Below are positions 44,684 to 57,383 of a stretch of 64,000 nucleotides of DNA, one piece after another. Under the pieces are notes generated by a model that searched no databases, was not told the DNA's origin, and was given only the letters and a program-made list of their open reading frames with translations. The position numbers and the translations under genes were made by a program. The stretch comes from Gnetum montanum (lineage: Eukaryota; Streptophyta; Gnetopsida; Gnetales; Gnetaceae), in the NCBI GenBank assembly GCA_015680685.1, contig MNCI01007580.1:959540-1023539 (forward strand), given 5' to 3'. How positions within the stretch are numbered: position 1 is the stretch's first letter; every line of letters starts with the position of its first letter.

Positions 44684-45547
44684 TGATAAATCCAAAAATT
44701 TTAAGTCAATGATATCATATCTACAATGTTGTAGATATGTTATCATACCTCATCATACATTATTGTATAAACGATATCGTAGGGTGCATGCCAACCTATA
44801 TAAGCAACACTTGGATACATGGATCCATGGAAGAGTTAATAACCTAGTAACAATACTCTTTTAGTTTATTTTCTTGAATTCAGTACTTAGTAGTGTGTGC
44901 CTATAGTGTGATGTTTTGTAATTGAATGAAATCTTTATTTGAGTGTGATGTACTTGGACACATTGCATGATCGGCAATAAAGATCAAGATTACTCTACAT
45001 CATTGCACCAACACTTAGTTTTATTTCTATTTTTAATTAGTTTACTATTTACTATTTTCGTAGTTAATGTTTATGATTACTTGTAATTTACTTTTAATGT
45101 CATTAAGTAGAATCAGTACGATTAATCTCAAGCATGTAAGTGTAACTGCTTGGTAACCTAGCAGTACTATCACTTGGTACATCTAGTAGTACTTGGTATT
45201 CTCAATAGTAGTTGCACAAAGTCCATGATGTGACTAGAATATTTGGACTAGCTACTCATCACATAGGCTATTTTAGATTTGTTTTACTATCACGTAGATT
45301 TGGAAACCCTTACTATCACTTCATGTTTACTAGGAGCTTAATGGCCAATACAACATCAATATCATATTCCTCACTGTGAGTTAAACCATATGCACTAATT
45401 TTACTAGCTCACATATGAAGAAAATGATCATGAATGCTAACTAATTACTAGTATAATCACATTTCCTTATCTACAAAGTTCCACTAGGATTGCACGTGAA
45501 CACTTTTATCTTGTATGGTTGGATGTTGGATATTCCATTGCTCATCA
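44684..45547 (+). repeat. 5' LTR of element E (864 bp)
   Basis: Starts TGATAAATCCAAAAATTTT, identical in plan to the LTR at 63878, and ends CTCATCA. U3 has GATATC motifs and ends in CTATATAAG (about 44797). U5 has three CTTGGTA-type units at about 45158-45220. Confidence 0.9.
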
Positions 45548-45567
45548 TTAGCGTCGTTGCTAGGGAT
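45548..45567 (+). promoter_or_regulatory. primer binding site of element E, decayed tRNA-Asp type
   Basis: TTAGCGTCGTTGCTAGGGAT follows the LTR. It differs from the tRNA-Asp-type site by a few transitions. Confidence 0.72.
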
Positions 45568-45684
45568 AAGTCAATGTTATACTAAGTAATTAATTTTTCA
45601 AAGTTCATTGTACCAGAAACTAAATCTAAGTTTCACAACATTAATATAAATCACACTTAACATAAAATTTCAAAAAATGGTAAC

Positions 45685-47640
45685 ATGGCTTTACATAATG
45701 ATCAATTATCACCTGCCAAGGACACAAGAAGGAGTAGTGACCGAATTACTGATGAAGAAGACTGGGGAATGCCAATGTAGATATGAATTACTTACCCTCA
45801 TACTAATCCATATAATCTAAAATTTACCTTCATATTCCATCAATAAATACAAATGAGGTGGAGAGATATGCAAGGTAACATAGCTCTACCTCCCAAAAGT
45901 GTAACACTAACCATGCTAGAAATTGCTCTAAAAGGAATGCACTTGGACCAAATTCAAGAATATTTTCATGTGACTCAATAGATGACCAGATCATACAAAC
46001 CTACAAGGAAGTAGATAAAAAGAGATGTTGATATGGAAATCAGACATGTTCATACCAAAGGAAAGCAAGCCAACACATCTATTGTCATAGAAGAGCTAGA
46101 TGGTGATCAATTCATTTTAGAACAACTTCACTAGAATCATGAGGAGCCATTGAAGACACTTATCATTAGACTTGAAGAACCTATCAAAGCCCAAATTTAC
46201 TCTACTTTGGTAGAGACACATAATGGGGAGGCTAATAACTCAAGATACAAGTGAGACTCTAGGCCAAGGAATCCTGCTAAGTCCTACAAGAAAACTCACG
46301 AGAGTCATGAAAGGGAAACCAACCAACAACGTTCTCCTGCTACCTCCTTTGCTTCATTACAATCATAAAAGGACTATGATAGGAGGCAACACAAGTATTG
46401 ATATTTTGGTAGGGAAAAGAGAAGAGATCATGGTCATCATGATTGATACTGAAGGTATTTAGATTTAGAAATGAGGAGGATGAAAGAAGGAGACAGAGAG
46501 AGAAGAGAGGATCAAAGAGGCATGAGCATAGAAGGGGTCATCGCTATCATAGAGCCCATAAACCTGATCGTGATGACAAACTCTTTATGGCAACCTAGAA
46601 CATGATTAACCTTCAGGAAACAATCTACATACCAACTAGGCACATGAGAGATGGCTGAATTAAATGGATAGATATGAATAACATGCCTAGATTTCAAGGA
46701 GGCTATAACATTGATCCTCAACATCACCTTCAAGAATTCCATGAATAGAAAGTAATTGGTAGAAATTGAAGTTATTTCCTAAAACCCTTGTGAAGGAAGC
46801 AGAAAGCTGGTATAGGTCATTGAAACCTAAATCCAGCAGATGTTGAAGTACCATGCTTGAAACTTTTAATGAAAAATACCAAACATATTCATTAGTGTTA
46901 AACCTAAGGAAGCAATCTAGAAATGGAAACAAGGGACTCATGAGACCCTCGATGTAGCAATGGGTAGATATTATTCACTATTACATAGATGCCTATGCCA
47001 TGAATTTTCATCAAAGGAACAACTAAGGCACATCATAGATGGGTTGAGAGGCCAAATAAGAAAGACCCTTAGGTTTTACGCCTAAGAAAGACTATCAAAA
47101 TTAACCATTCATCAGGTTCAAAGACTCATCAATTAAGTTGCAAAAGAAGAAGGAGAACTTAGAAAAAGAGAATCAGCTGAAGAATACAATAGGGATCCAT
47201 CAATCTAGAAAAGAGATGCATGGGTATGTGATACCCAAGAGGAAGAAACTTTAGACTAGGTCATCAAGAAAGAGATGCTACCAATTCAGAAATCTATTGT
47301 TGATGTAGCAGCATAGGTAGTGAAAACGTGGGATTCAGTAGATGAATGATGTACAACAGCATTGAAGATTATAGAGGAGAAAGTAAAATAAGAACTCAAC
47401 AAAGGTAGAGACAAAAAGAAGAAGAAGGAACTTGGACAAAAGGGTAAAGTTGCTTTAGTAGCTAGGTACTGACACACCAGCTCCACAGATGATAAAGGTT
47501 ACACCATGTGCTAGTACAAACATCTTAAGGGATGTTGTCTAGTCATGGTACATCTACAAGAAACTAGAGATTATGCCCTTAAATCATGATTTGTTGAAAA
47601 GAAAATGCCCAAATGGTTACCTTATCCTCAAGGTAACTAC
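45685..47640 (+). pseudogene. gag: gag of element E
   Basis: The ATG at 45685 starts MALHNDQLSPAKD. An N-terminal domain near 45850 (WRDMQGNIALP) matches F (WRDLEGNIVLP). The capsid part is near 46680-47170, with MPRFQGGYNIDPQHHLQEF and similar motifs. The knuckle-like motif near 47500-47545 has a Tyr for its first Cys and keeps the later Cys, His and Cys. Frameshifts and stops, mostly TAG, are numerous. Confidence 0.82.
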
Positions 47641-48199
47641 AAACAACAACCTCAACCAATGTACTATCCTAGTGGAGCCTTGCCATAGCTGTAGGATCAC
47701 TACCATCAGCAATGGTAGCAAGCATAATCATGGGCCATGCCACTACTACACCAATAGTATCCATATCAACAACTAAATCCTTAAGGATACTATGTCCAGC
47801 ACCCAATCTCACTTGATCATGAAAATGTTCAAACACCACAATACTATTCAGTAGAATACCATAGATTGACACTGCCTAGGACTGATTTCAACTTAAATTT
47901 CTATTGACCAATAGGTAAACCTACTACTCAACACTTTAGTCCTATGCCACCAGTGCCACATTCTATTATGTAGGAGAACTTACTATCATAGCCTTACCCA
48001 AAAACCACTACAAGGGTAATTATTACGTATGAGAAGAATGTTACTTATGAGTCTCAACCCAAGAAATGACCATTCTTCAGAACAAGCCTAGAAAATACTT
48101 AGCAAATGGGAAACATGTCTAACTTCATCCCATTCACATTGAATCCTTTCCAATGTGATGAGTTTCTAAGATCATTAGGTCGAAGCATCAAAACTATCA

Positions 48200-48720
48200 T
48201 GCTCACACAAATAGTAACCCATTGGATCAAGGTAAAGGCTTTGTCATAGAAAAGAACCAATCTAGGAAGTCCCTTGATTTATCTCCAAATTGCAGGACAA
48301 AACTCATTAAAAGCTCTATTGGATTTTTGTTTTAGAGTAAATTTGATATCTCAAGACATGTACTAGGTCTAGAACCTTCCACCACTAAAGAAAAGTAACA
48401 TTTATTTAGAGCTCGTAGACGAGTCAATCATAGTTTCACTTAGATAGGTGGATGATGTAACTACCACCATTAATGGCTAGTCATATCTCACTAATATTTT
48501 AGTAATTTCTGTGGAGAAAAACAAGGGAAATTTTTCAATTATCATGGAAAGTGCTTGGCTTAGCACTGTGGATGATAAGCTTGGAATTCATGATTTATCC
48601 TTAGAAATTTCCAAGGAAGATGAAGCTAGAATCATATACAGATGATGGGTTTCATGTATCGCATATAGTGATCATGGGTACAATTATCTGGAAAGAGTTT
48701 GGACCATTAAATGAAAAGAG
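48200..48720 (+). pseudogene. protease remnant of element E
   Basis: The catalytic DSGS motif reads DFCF near 48320: the Asp is kept but Ser and Gly are replaced, so activity is unlikely. VNLISQDMY follows. The conserved VDDVTTTINGQSY-like stretch and FSIIMESAWLST lie downstream. TAG and TGA codons break the frame. Confidence 0.82.
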
Positions 48721-48929
48721 ACTAGGGCATGTAATCAATACATAGAAATAATCTGTGTCCAAAATTACCTGTATGTAACAACCACCCAACAAGAGGGCAC
48801 CTAGTGGCTAATTACCAATGAAGAAATCCAATCTAATAAGTACATGGAGCTAGAAGAACAAATCATCAATGCCTACATAGAAGAAATAGATAAGCTGGAA
48901 CAATTAAGAAAAAGACACTTTTACCCTCA

Positions 48930-50030
48930 GAATAATTAGAAGGAAGAAATAGAATAGGGACACTTGGAAATCCTAGACACAATGGAACTAGAACCATTGG
49001 AATTGAAGGCCCTACCAACAACATTAGAATACATATTTTTTAGCAACAAGAAGTTGGTAATTATTAGCACCAACCTAGATAAGGAACAAGAGGGAAAACT
49101 ATTAGAAGTGCTCAATAGATGGCCCATAGCATTTGCATGGTCTTATGATGAGATCACAAGAATTGATCCATGAATATGCCAATATCAGATCTAAACTAAT
49201 CCTACAGTAAAAAAAAATGCCAACCTCAATGAAGAATAAATCCTAAACTTAAGGAGGTATTCAAGCAAGAATTGTAAAATTTACTAAAGATAGAATTCTT
49301 TTATCCAATTGTGGATACTGAATAGGTAAGCCCTTTGGTGATAGTTCCAAAGAAGGGAGACAAATGGTGCATTTGCATAGACTTTCGATTACTAAAATTA
49401 GCCATGTTTAATTATCATTTTTCATTTCCCTTTGTTGATCAAGTCCTAGAAAAAATTTTAGGAAATGGGTACTATAGTTTTCTAAATGGGTATAGTGGAT
49501 ACAATCAAATTCACATTACACTAGAGGACCAGAAGAAAACCACATTCACCAACCCATGGAAAATGTTTCCTTATAGACAGATGCCTTTTGGTCTATGTAA
49601 TACGCTTGTAACCTTCCAGAGACTAGTTTTAAGCATCTTTCAAAAGTATATAGGAAATGGTGTTGAAGTTTTTATGTATGATTTCTCCACATATGGGCTG
49701 GATTTACAACAAGCCTTGGACTGGGTGGAGCAAGTATTTAAAATATGTATTGAAACTAATCTGAAGCTCGATTGGAAGAAGAGCCATCATATAGTCCAAG
49801 AAGGCATAGTACTGGGACACAAAATCTTCCAAAAAGGTATAGAGGTAGATCTTGAAAAAATGAAAGTCATCCAAAATATCACTCAAAGGCCACATACAGT
49901 AAAAGATGTAAGATCCTTTTTAGGCCATATAGGATACTATAGAATATTTATCAAAAACTTCTCAAAAATAGCCAAACCACTAGTAGAACTCATAAAGAAG
50001 GATGCATCTTTTGAGTGGACTGGGTCATGT
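48930..50030 (+). pseudogene. reverse transcriptase of element E, long open but catalytically mutated
   Basis: A 295-codon open stretch (49335-50222) covers RT and the start of RNase H. Motifs are LVIVPKKGDKWCICIDFRLL, YRQMPFGLCNTLVTFQ and VLGHKIFQKGIEVD. The first catalytic Asp in FLDGYSGYNQ is Asn (FLNG near 49480). The DD pair reads MYDF near 49676, so the polymerase is dead by missense although the ORF is long. The linker 48960-49173 holds LELKALPTTLEYIFF and RWPIAFAWSYDE, as in A. Confidence 0.9.
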
Positions 50031-50575
50031 GAAAATGTGTTCAAAAATTTAAAACAAAAGTTAGTTAACATACCAACCCTTAAATCCATGGATTGGTCAA
50101 GGCCTTTTCATATTATCACTAATGCCTTCAATTATGCACTTGACATAGTACTAACACAACTTGATGATCAAAAGAGACTGTACTACATACATTGTTCTAG
50201 TAGGAGCATCATTGGAGCATAATTAAACTACATGATAACTAGAAATGATTTGATGGTCGTGGTGTATGTGCTTAAAAAATTTAGACATTATGTGCTCAGT
50301 TACTAAATCTATGTCCACAAAGACCATATTGTCATTTGATTTTTATTGAACAAGCCAACGGTTAGCCCCAAATTGATAAGATGGCTTGTGATTCTTCAAG
50401 AGTTTGAGATCACAATGATTGATAAGAAAGGAATAGAGAATGTTGTAGCTAATCATTTATCAAGGTTGAAATGGGACACAGACAAATTTCAACATAACAG
50501 TAAAGGTTGTAAGTTCAACATAACAGCCATGAACTACAAAGTACTTGACATATCTCACCACATAAGAGTTTCCTA
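50031..50575 (+). pseudogene. gypsy-type RNase H of element E
   Basis: FHIITNAFNYALDIVLTQLD carries Asn where the family has its catalytic Asp. TRNDLMVVVYVLKKF replaces the TEKEL-type Glu, and the domain ends NVVANHLSRLKWD. The distal Asp (KDH near 50323) is retained. Two catalytic positions are lost. Confidence 0.85.
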
Positions 50576-50599
50576 TTGAATGGAATAGAAAATAATATG

Positions 50600-51790
50600 A
50601 ATAATTCATTCACAAAGCTAAATAATACATGGAAATAAATGGAAACCTATACAAAATATGTGCACATGGTCTTGTTAGATTGTGTGTACTAGATCACGAC
50701 CAGCAAAGGGTATTACAAGATGTACATGAGGGTCCATGTGGTGGCCACTATGCAAGGCATAGAAAAATACTTAATTATTGATGTAAGGTTACTTATAACC
50801 TACTTTGTTGAGATATGTGCGCACTTTTATCTAATCATGTGAACATTTCCAAAGAGATGGAGGAATTACGACCAAATAGGAAGGACCACAAAACTAGATA
50901 TAGCTGTTGGAACCTTTTGATATTTGGGGAATTTATTTAATGGGACCCATTCAACTGATGTCAAATGGAAAATCATGCATTATTGTTACTATGGATTATT
51001 GTACAAAGTGGACAGAGGTAGTAGCAGTAAAAGATTGTACAACAAAAATGGCTACTAAGTTTTTCCAACATGTGGTGAATCGATTTGGAGTATCTAGAAT
51101 GCTAATATTGGACAATGGAACCCACTTTACTATTGCTACCTTTAAGAAACTCATGCAAAAACTTGGGTTCAACCATGAATTTACAACACCATACCATCTC
51201 CAAGCAAATGGTCAAGCTGAAGTCACTAACCATGAAATTACTAGAATACTTACTAGGATAGTTAGAAGGTTTAGACATGGTTGGAGTATGAAATTAAATA
51301 ATGCTCTATGGGCCTATAGAACATTCTAGAAATTACCTATAGGGTACACCCCATATAAGTTAGTCTATGAAAAGTTACCAACACTTCCAATCCAGGCAGA
51401 GCTTCACACTTTAGCTACTAGTAGTAAACTTGACCTTGATTTGAGTTTAGCACAAAAGGAAAGTCTAATGAATTTGAATATTTTAGATGAAAATAGATAA
51501 GTAGCACTTATGGGTAGTAAGTCCACAAGCACTATTCCAAACTTAGGCATGATTCATGGATAAGAAATGTAACCATACAATTGGGCAACAAGGTCCTTTA
51601 TTACAATCCTAGTCGTTTACCCCAAAAGGCTAAATTTCAAACACTTTAGGAGGGACCATACATGGTACATGCCACTTATCCATATGGTGTCTTACATATT
51701 CATTACCCATCTAGCCCACATAAGCTTATCCTTGTCAACATCCAACAAGTCAAGCCATACTATGAGTACTCAAAGAAATCTACCCAACCT
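50600..51790 (+). pseudogene. integrase of element E
   Basis: The zinc region has VHEGPCGGHYARHR near 50727, and Cys residues near 50805-50825. The core ORF (50907-51329) has GIYLMGP, the first catalytic Asp changed to Tyr; LDNGTHFT with Asp retained; and NGQAEVTN with Glu retained at D35E spacing. The C-terminal part reads on to about 51780 with shifts and stops. Confidence 0.88.
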
Positions 51791-51845
51791 ACTCACTAGT
51801 CTTCCACTTGTTCTATTTTCCATTTTTTGAACACTTGCCTAAGAG

Positions 51846-51865
51846 TTTAGTTGTGGGGGAGACAT
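51846..51865 (+). promoter_or_regulatory. internal polypurine-like tract (PPT1) of element E
   Basis: TTTAGTTGTGGGGGAGACAT stands at the end of pol, as in A, C, D and F. It resembles the tract before the 3' LTR of E (CAATTGTGGGCATA). Confidence 0.62.
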
Positions 51866-53360
51866 CCTATCATGACAAAGGAATTAATATGTGATTTTTC
51901 TATTTTTTAAAAAATTTCTTTCATTTTTCACATTCTTTTATATTTTTATCATTCTTTTATACTTTCTCATTTCTTCAATGTTTCACATTTCTAATATTTT
52001 TTAATTCTTTAACATTTTTTCTTTTTTATACCTTTTCATAATTTTTTACCATCTGTCCCATTTCTTTTATAATTTTTTCCAAATCCCTTTGTAAATAATT
52101 TTTGATCATTAATAAAACACAATTAAATAAAGGCAAGATGTAGCCTAATGTAGCTTAATAAGGTGAAAATTTCCCTATGTTGTCAAGTCATAAGAAATTG
52201 ATTATTTGCACAGTAAGGCCACACCATCCATCCATCCATTCCATTAATAAGAGGTTCTTACCATGGCCATAATTATATTCTTTCCATCATCAAATTAAGA
52301 ATAAACTTGTGATCATTATGCCTGGATAGAAAATTGATGAACCAAGTGAAATGAAAAGGGTATGACATCAAGGAACCTATGGATTCTTTTCGAATTATTA
52401 TTGTAAAGTTCTATCATGTTACTAAGGTTGTATTATATCCTTGTAGATCTTATGAAAATTTGGAGTAAGAGTAAAATAAGTGCTACCTTAAAAAGGTCGA
52501 CATAGTTAACAAATAAAAGAGCATAGAATAAATTTCTAGGGGTCCCACTGGAAAGACATGTTACCCATGCTTGAAGGTAGGTGGCTTCTCAAAAATGTAA
52601 AAATAAAAATAAAGTTTCATGAATTAATTTCTTCCTTGGACAATATGCCAAGCAACAATACTCTTTATAACATTGATAATCTTAAGATTGTAATTCCAAG
52701 AGATGAAACAATGTGATGTCACTGGAATGTGGTTTGGACTTGGTTTGAATCTTGGACAAAAAGGCTAATGCTTACCTTAACCATTAATAAAACATAAGAA
52801 TTCATTATGCCTATGGTAAAACACCTCATGTTCTAATTTCTACAACTTCTTCTAAAACCATTTCATCTCACTATTTGAATAATCATAACTTATGAATTTG
52901 TGTAACATAGTGTTATTTTTCCAATTTGGTGGTACCAATATGTGTGTTTTGTTAAATAGGTATGCATTACATTCAACTCCTTAAGTGATCAAGGGCACTT
53001 TTAGGCATGGCTATATAAGGACATTAAGGACTAAAGCCTACTTTGGGAAGGATCCACTTGTATAACTATTGTCTCTTATACTTGCTAAGTGATTCCAAAT
53101 CATCTTGAACCTTCCAATTCCAATAAATAACAATAGAAACCTTCCATATCATTCACACTATTCATTATAATAAAATAAGAATGTTTTCTTTCTCATCCAT
53201 TCCATCAATACCTCATATACTCTCATAGCCCAAGATTACTTAATCATAGACTTTCAATGCCTATTTTTCACAACTAAAGCATCATCTCCATGTCAAGACA
53301 CTTTCAACATGATGCATATCTTCCAACTATCCTATGGGACTCAATTTTTTCCAAGAAAAA
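51866..53360 (+). other. 3' spacer of element E
   Basis: No gene supported. It opens with T-rich DNA with TTTCACATT and TTTTATA units (51890-52090), the counterpart of the TTTTACAC tract of the other copies. The rest aligns in outline with the spacer of A. Confidence 0.65.
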
Positions 53361-53450
53361 CATTCAAAAATTTTGATTTTTCTATGGTGACATCATATCT
53401 ACAATATCATGGCCACCTATGATATCACACACATAAAAACTATATACAGC
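53361..53450 (+). promoter_or_regulatory. internal U3-like promoter ahead of ORF3 in element E
   Basis: CAAAAATTTT, then CATCATATCTACAATATCAT, then GATATC and TATATA (53441-53446) parallel the start of this element's own LTR at 44690-44740 and 63884-63945 (CAAAAATTTT, ATCATATCTACAATGT). The same arrangement is found in A with that element's own U3 motifs. The similarity is seen; promoter use is inferred. Confidence 0.58.
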
Positions 53451-53703
53451 ACAAGGGAGTTAGAAGAAATTTTTCATTTTTGAATTTCATAAGAAGAGAG
53501 TTGTTGCCAATTTCTCTTTATAGCCAAGAGCTCTAACACTCCAACTTCAAGCACCCATAACTTGCTCATTATTGCCCCAATTCACATAATTTTTGAATCT
53601 ATGTGATCCCTAAGTGATCACCTTAGCTGTGGAGGGTGCTAGTAAGGGAAATTTGAGTCAATTTGTTTTTTGAAATTGCTAACAACTAGAAGGTATTATA
53701 AGG

Positions 53704-53953
53704 GTAAGTTTAAGAAAACATATTAAGAATTTTTAAAGTAAATTTCTCATGTTCAAGACAAAACTACTTTAACAAGACTTCTAATTGATCATACCACTCA
53801 TTTAAAGTACTAGTGGGGTTATTATTAAAAATATTTAACTCTATAATTATAATGAACTAAGAACTTGATATAACTAAGGGTATGAGTAATGTATTAAATT
53901 TTTGCTTATTTATGAGAATATTCTAGTAATTCCAAACCCTTGATTGATTGTAG
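53704..53953 (+). other. candidate 5'UTR intron before ORF3 of element E
   Basis: GTAAGT at 53704 and TTGATTGTAG ending at 53953 would remove 250 bases. The acceptor directly abuts the ORF3 start, where ATG has become ATA. It mirrors 6628-6931 in A. Confidence 0.45.
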
Positions 53954-56465
53954 ATAGCCCCAAAAAGAGGAGCACAAAGAGAACTCCCACAATTGGTATG
54001 CAAAAGACCACAAGGTCATGGAAGAGGATAAACGAGTGAGCAAAATCCACAAATGGAACAAGGAAGAGCAGGAAGCACAATCCTTCAACATTCATCATCA
54101 AACTCCTACCATAGAGCAATCTACTTATGTAGAAGCGAATGTTCCACAAGTGCCTATCCAGGGACAACAACTTACACTATCACCTCAATGCATTTAGGCT
54201 ATTAAGGAAAAATCCATCATGTCAACAATAATTGTGAAACTTAACTTTGCTCAATTCTTGGAATTTTCTCTAGAAGCTATTAAGGACAAACTTCAATCAT
54301 ATCCTTTGTGGCCTACTATAAAAAATAATGCAGAATGGTGTCTAGGAGAAAAACTCTTATTTTGAAAAAATCAAGAAGTTGACGCTATAGTCAAAATTAA
54401 AGGAATCTTAGTATCTTACTTAGTTAAGGCAATTGTAAAGGTATTGAATGTCCCTAATCAAGGAGCAAAGGTGGCATAGATATCAACCAAATTTGACAAA
54501 GATGCCAAAAGCTATGGCTACAGTGGATGTATGTCAAGGAAGATAAAGAATATAGCAAATTGACTACAGAAGAAAAGATCTATTTCAAAATTGGCACTTA
54601 TCACTTGTTTCCTACCAAAAGATTAAACTGAATCTTTACATATTTAGCGAGAGGAAGTATAATATTAATGGAAAAATTCAATGTAAACATTGCTCACCTC
54701 TACTTCACAGAAATCCAAAGGCGATTCAAAGAAAATAAGGTAGGGAAGTTAACACTTTGTTTCCTTTCCTTATTTGAAAGTTATGTAAATGGGCTAGTAT
54801 CCAAGGATATACAAATGATGCATTGAGGAAAGTACAAAATGCTTCCTATGTCAAAATGCTTAAGCTAGTATCTCCTAAAAAGGACCAATTAGAAGAACAA
54901 CTAAATACTAAGGAGACTACCCAACCCACAGGATAATAGCAGTTGCAACCACAAGTTCCACCACCATTGCTGTAAGATTACTAATCTTCAATGAGTCATT
55001 TGTAGCAAATTATAGAAGCTATAAGTTGGAGAAGTAGAGAAGAGGCCAATTTATCCAAATTAATTGATGATGCAATTAGGCCAACCATGTCAACCAATCC
55101 CACTAGTGAACAGATATCATTGTAGTCAAGAGGAGAGGCCCAATGGTTACAATAGATTTTTGGGAACTTTGCATCATTCCAAGTGGTGCTTAAATCAAGA
55201 GAAAGAGCTACAATTGTGGTCATGTAGCACCATGTTTCAATAGGAGCCATAGAAGTGATCATAGATCACATTAAAGAATCATTTAATGTACCCATTATGT
55301 CACCAGTTGATATTTCTAAAGATAAAGATGCTTGAATGCTAGTTGGTACCTCTATGACTCGTCTAGAACATGAAGACGTATTGGATAGACTATTGTTGAC
55401 AGGACAAGTTATGACAAATCTATTTGATATTTCTAGTGACATCACTACAACATATTCTAAATTGATTGCCATCAAAGGAAAATTAATCATGGCCAAAACC
55501 AAGGTAGAACATGTTGAGAATGAGCTTTACAGATTATAAGAAGAGCTTGTAGCCCTGGGAGCAGAAAGGAGAGATCCAACTGAGTTCATAGCACTAAATT
55601 AGATAGGATAATTAAAAATTGAGAAAATTAGTTTCATTCTTAAGAGAAACAAGGATATATTAGATGAAAAAGAAAAGGGAGAATTGAATGCTTTAGTAGT
55701 GGAAGCCCAATCATATGCCCATTCTCAAGCACTTGTTACCTTATAAGAAGAAAATAAACAACTTGCTATAGATAACATGAGGTTGACTATAATAGAAAAG
55801 TAGAAAAACACTCTAGAAGAAAGTATCCATCAGTTGAGAGAGCAATTGATAAGGGTCAACTAAGATATGAGCCACCTTGCAAGAGAAAATAGAACCCTCT
55901 CTATGGAGGAGGTACAAGCCATTAGATAGAAATTAGCACATGGAGAAATGAGACCAAGAAACATGAAAGGGTCAAAGAATAGTTTTGAGACCAAGTAAAC
56001 ATGTATAAATAGATAAATGAGAAAGAGATCTAGAAGGTAAAGGTCAAAATCAATTTTATTGCAGCATGAAATCTTGATTGGCAATCCATCTTGGACAGCA
56101 TGGCCCAGACATATCAAGTAGAAGTAAAAAATAAAGACTTGCAAATAGAAGACTTGAAAGAGTAGATGATATTAGCAAACCTTCATTATGCTAACCTAGT
56201 CATGTTAACAATAGGAGGCCCAAAAATAAGCTAGAACAACAAGTAGCTACGACTTATGCTTTATATGAGAAGGAGTTTGTAGATAGAAAAGATGCTCTAT
56301 AAAAACTTTAAGTAGTAAACTCAGAGTTAGAAGTAGTCAAGGTTGGCCACTAGATCAAAAGGATGTAGCAACAAATTTGGCTAGAAGATTAATGAACTAT
56401 CATGAACTTAGAGAAAAGGCTAGAGATTTTGAATAAGAGTGACAACAATTTAAGGTGTGGTATGT
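53954..56465 (+). pseudogene. ORF3 of element E, first part, interrupted by element F
   Basis: The reading opens IAPKRGAQRE-like at 53954, aligned with MALKGKHTQEG of A. KIKGILVSYLVKAIVKVLNV lies near 54390. RRFKENKVGKLTLCFLSLF near 54720 matches FKKTKHGRKALSFSCLI of A. From about 55330 the protein becomes a charged, heptad-rich probable coiled coil (VEHVENELYRL, LSMEEVQA). No membrane segment or signal peptide seen. Many TAG stops. The end of the ORF lies beyond F at 63460-63670. Confidence 0.7.
56461..56465 (+). repeat. target site duplication of element F, left copy (TATGT)
   Basis: TATGT precedes the 5' LTR. The same five bases follow the 3' LTR at 63460-63464. Confidence 0.95.
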
Positions 56466-57235
56466 TGATGGGACGTGACATTGCATGCGCGATATCATGG
56501 CCCTTCACTAGTTCTATAAATAAAAGGTGGCTCTCCCTTGTTTCTCCATCTAGATCTAGACCTTAGCCAAACTCTTGCCATTTTACCATTCCAGAGTTAG
56601 AATAATTTCCATGTGCTCGTAGTAGGAGTTCCAAAGTGAACGGATCTTTATTCGAGCAATTCTGTACCTAAGCACACAATTGTGTACGACAATAAAGATG
56701 AACTTTTGGATAAACCTTGCAGCATATGGACTAAGCTAAATAGGACTTTAATTATTGTTAAATGTTTAAATGCTTTCTTAAGGACTTAATCTCTCTCAAC
56801 CCTCAGCTCTCATAGGTAAGTGCATTCAGTACGATCGCTTTGAGCACGTGCGTTATGCTTGGTAATCCTAGTAATGAATAGCATTTGGTAATCCCAGTAG
56901 CGTTGCATTAGTTTAGGGTGTGAACAGCAAGTGGGAATGGATATTGATGCTAGGATAATTAAAGTTTAGTTAGCAAAGTTTAGTTAATTAGTCTTTTCAT
57001 CCTTTTCCCTCTTAGCATAGGCGATAAAAAGATAAAAGACATAAAAATCATGTATCTCAAGTTCACTTAACCATACAACCATGAAAAATACAAGCGAGTT
57101 TGGAAAGACAGTGACTGATTAACCTTAAGTGTTCAATAAGGCGCGTAAGCACTTAGTCCTTATAGTTCAACCGAATCGCGTATGAAAATGCTCGTATTCG
57201 TATGGTTGAGTGTAGGGTTACGTCGCCACTCATCA
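56466..57235 (+). repeat. 5' LTR of element F (770 bp)
   Basis: Starts TGATGGGACGTG and ends CGCCACTCATCA. It has only one GATATC palindrome (GCGCGATATCATG) before TATAAATA at about 56517. It lacks about 35 bases present in U3 of its partner. AATAAAG near 56690 is a likely polyadenylation signal. Two 26-bp units of TTGGTAATCC type lie at 56859-56905. Confidence 0.94.
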
Positions 57236-57256
57236 TTGGTGTCGTTGCCAGGGACT
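57236..57256 (+). promoter_or_regulatory. primer binding site of element F, tRNA-Asp type
   Basis: TTGGTGTCGTTGCCAGGGAC directly follows the LTR. Differences from the tRNA-Asp-type site are transitions only. Confidence 0.82.
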
Positions 57257-57383
57257 TAGTTGTTTGTGTGCTAAGTAGAACATAGGATATCATTCACATT
57301 GCTGGGAGCTTAAACAAACCCTTAGGGTTGATCAGAAGAAAGAAAATTAAGCAACAGTAATTAGCACACTGAGTAAGATAACA

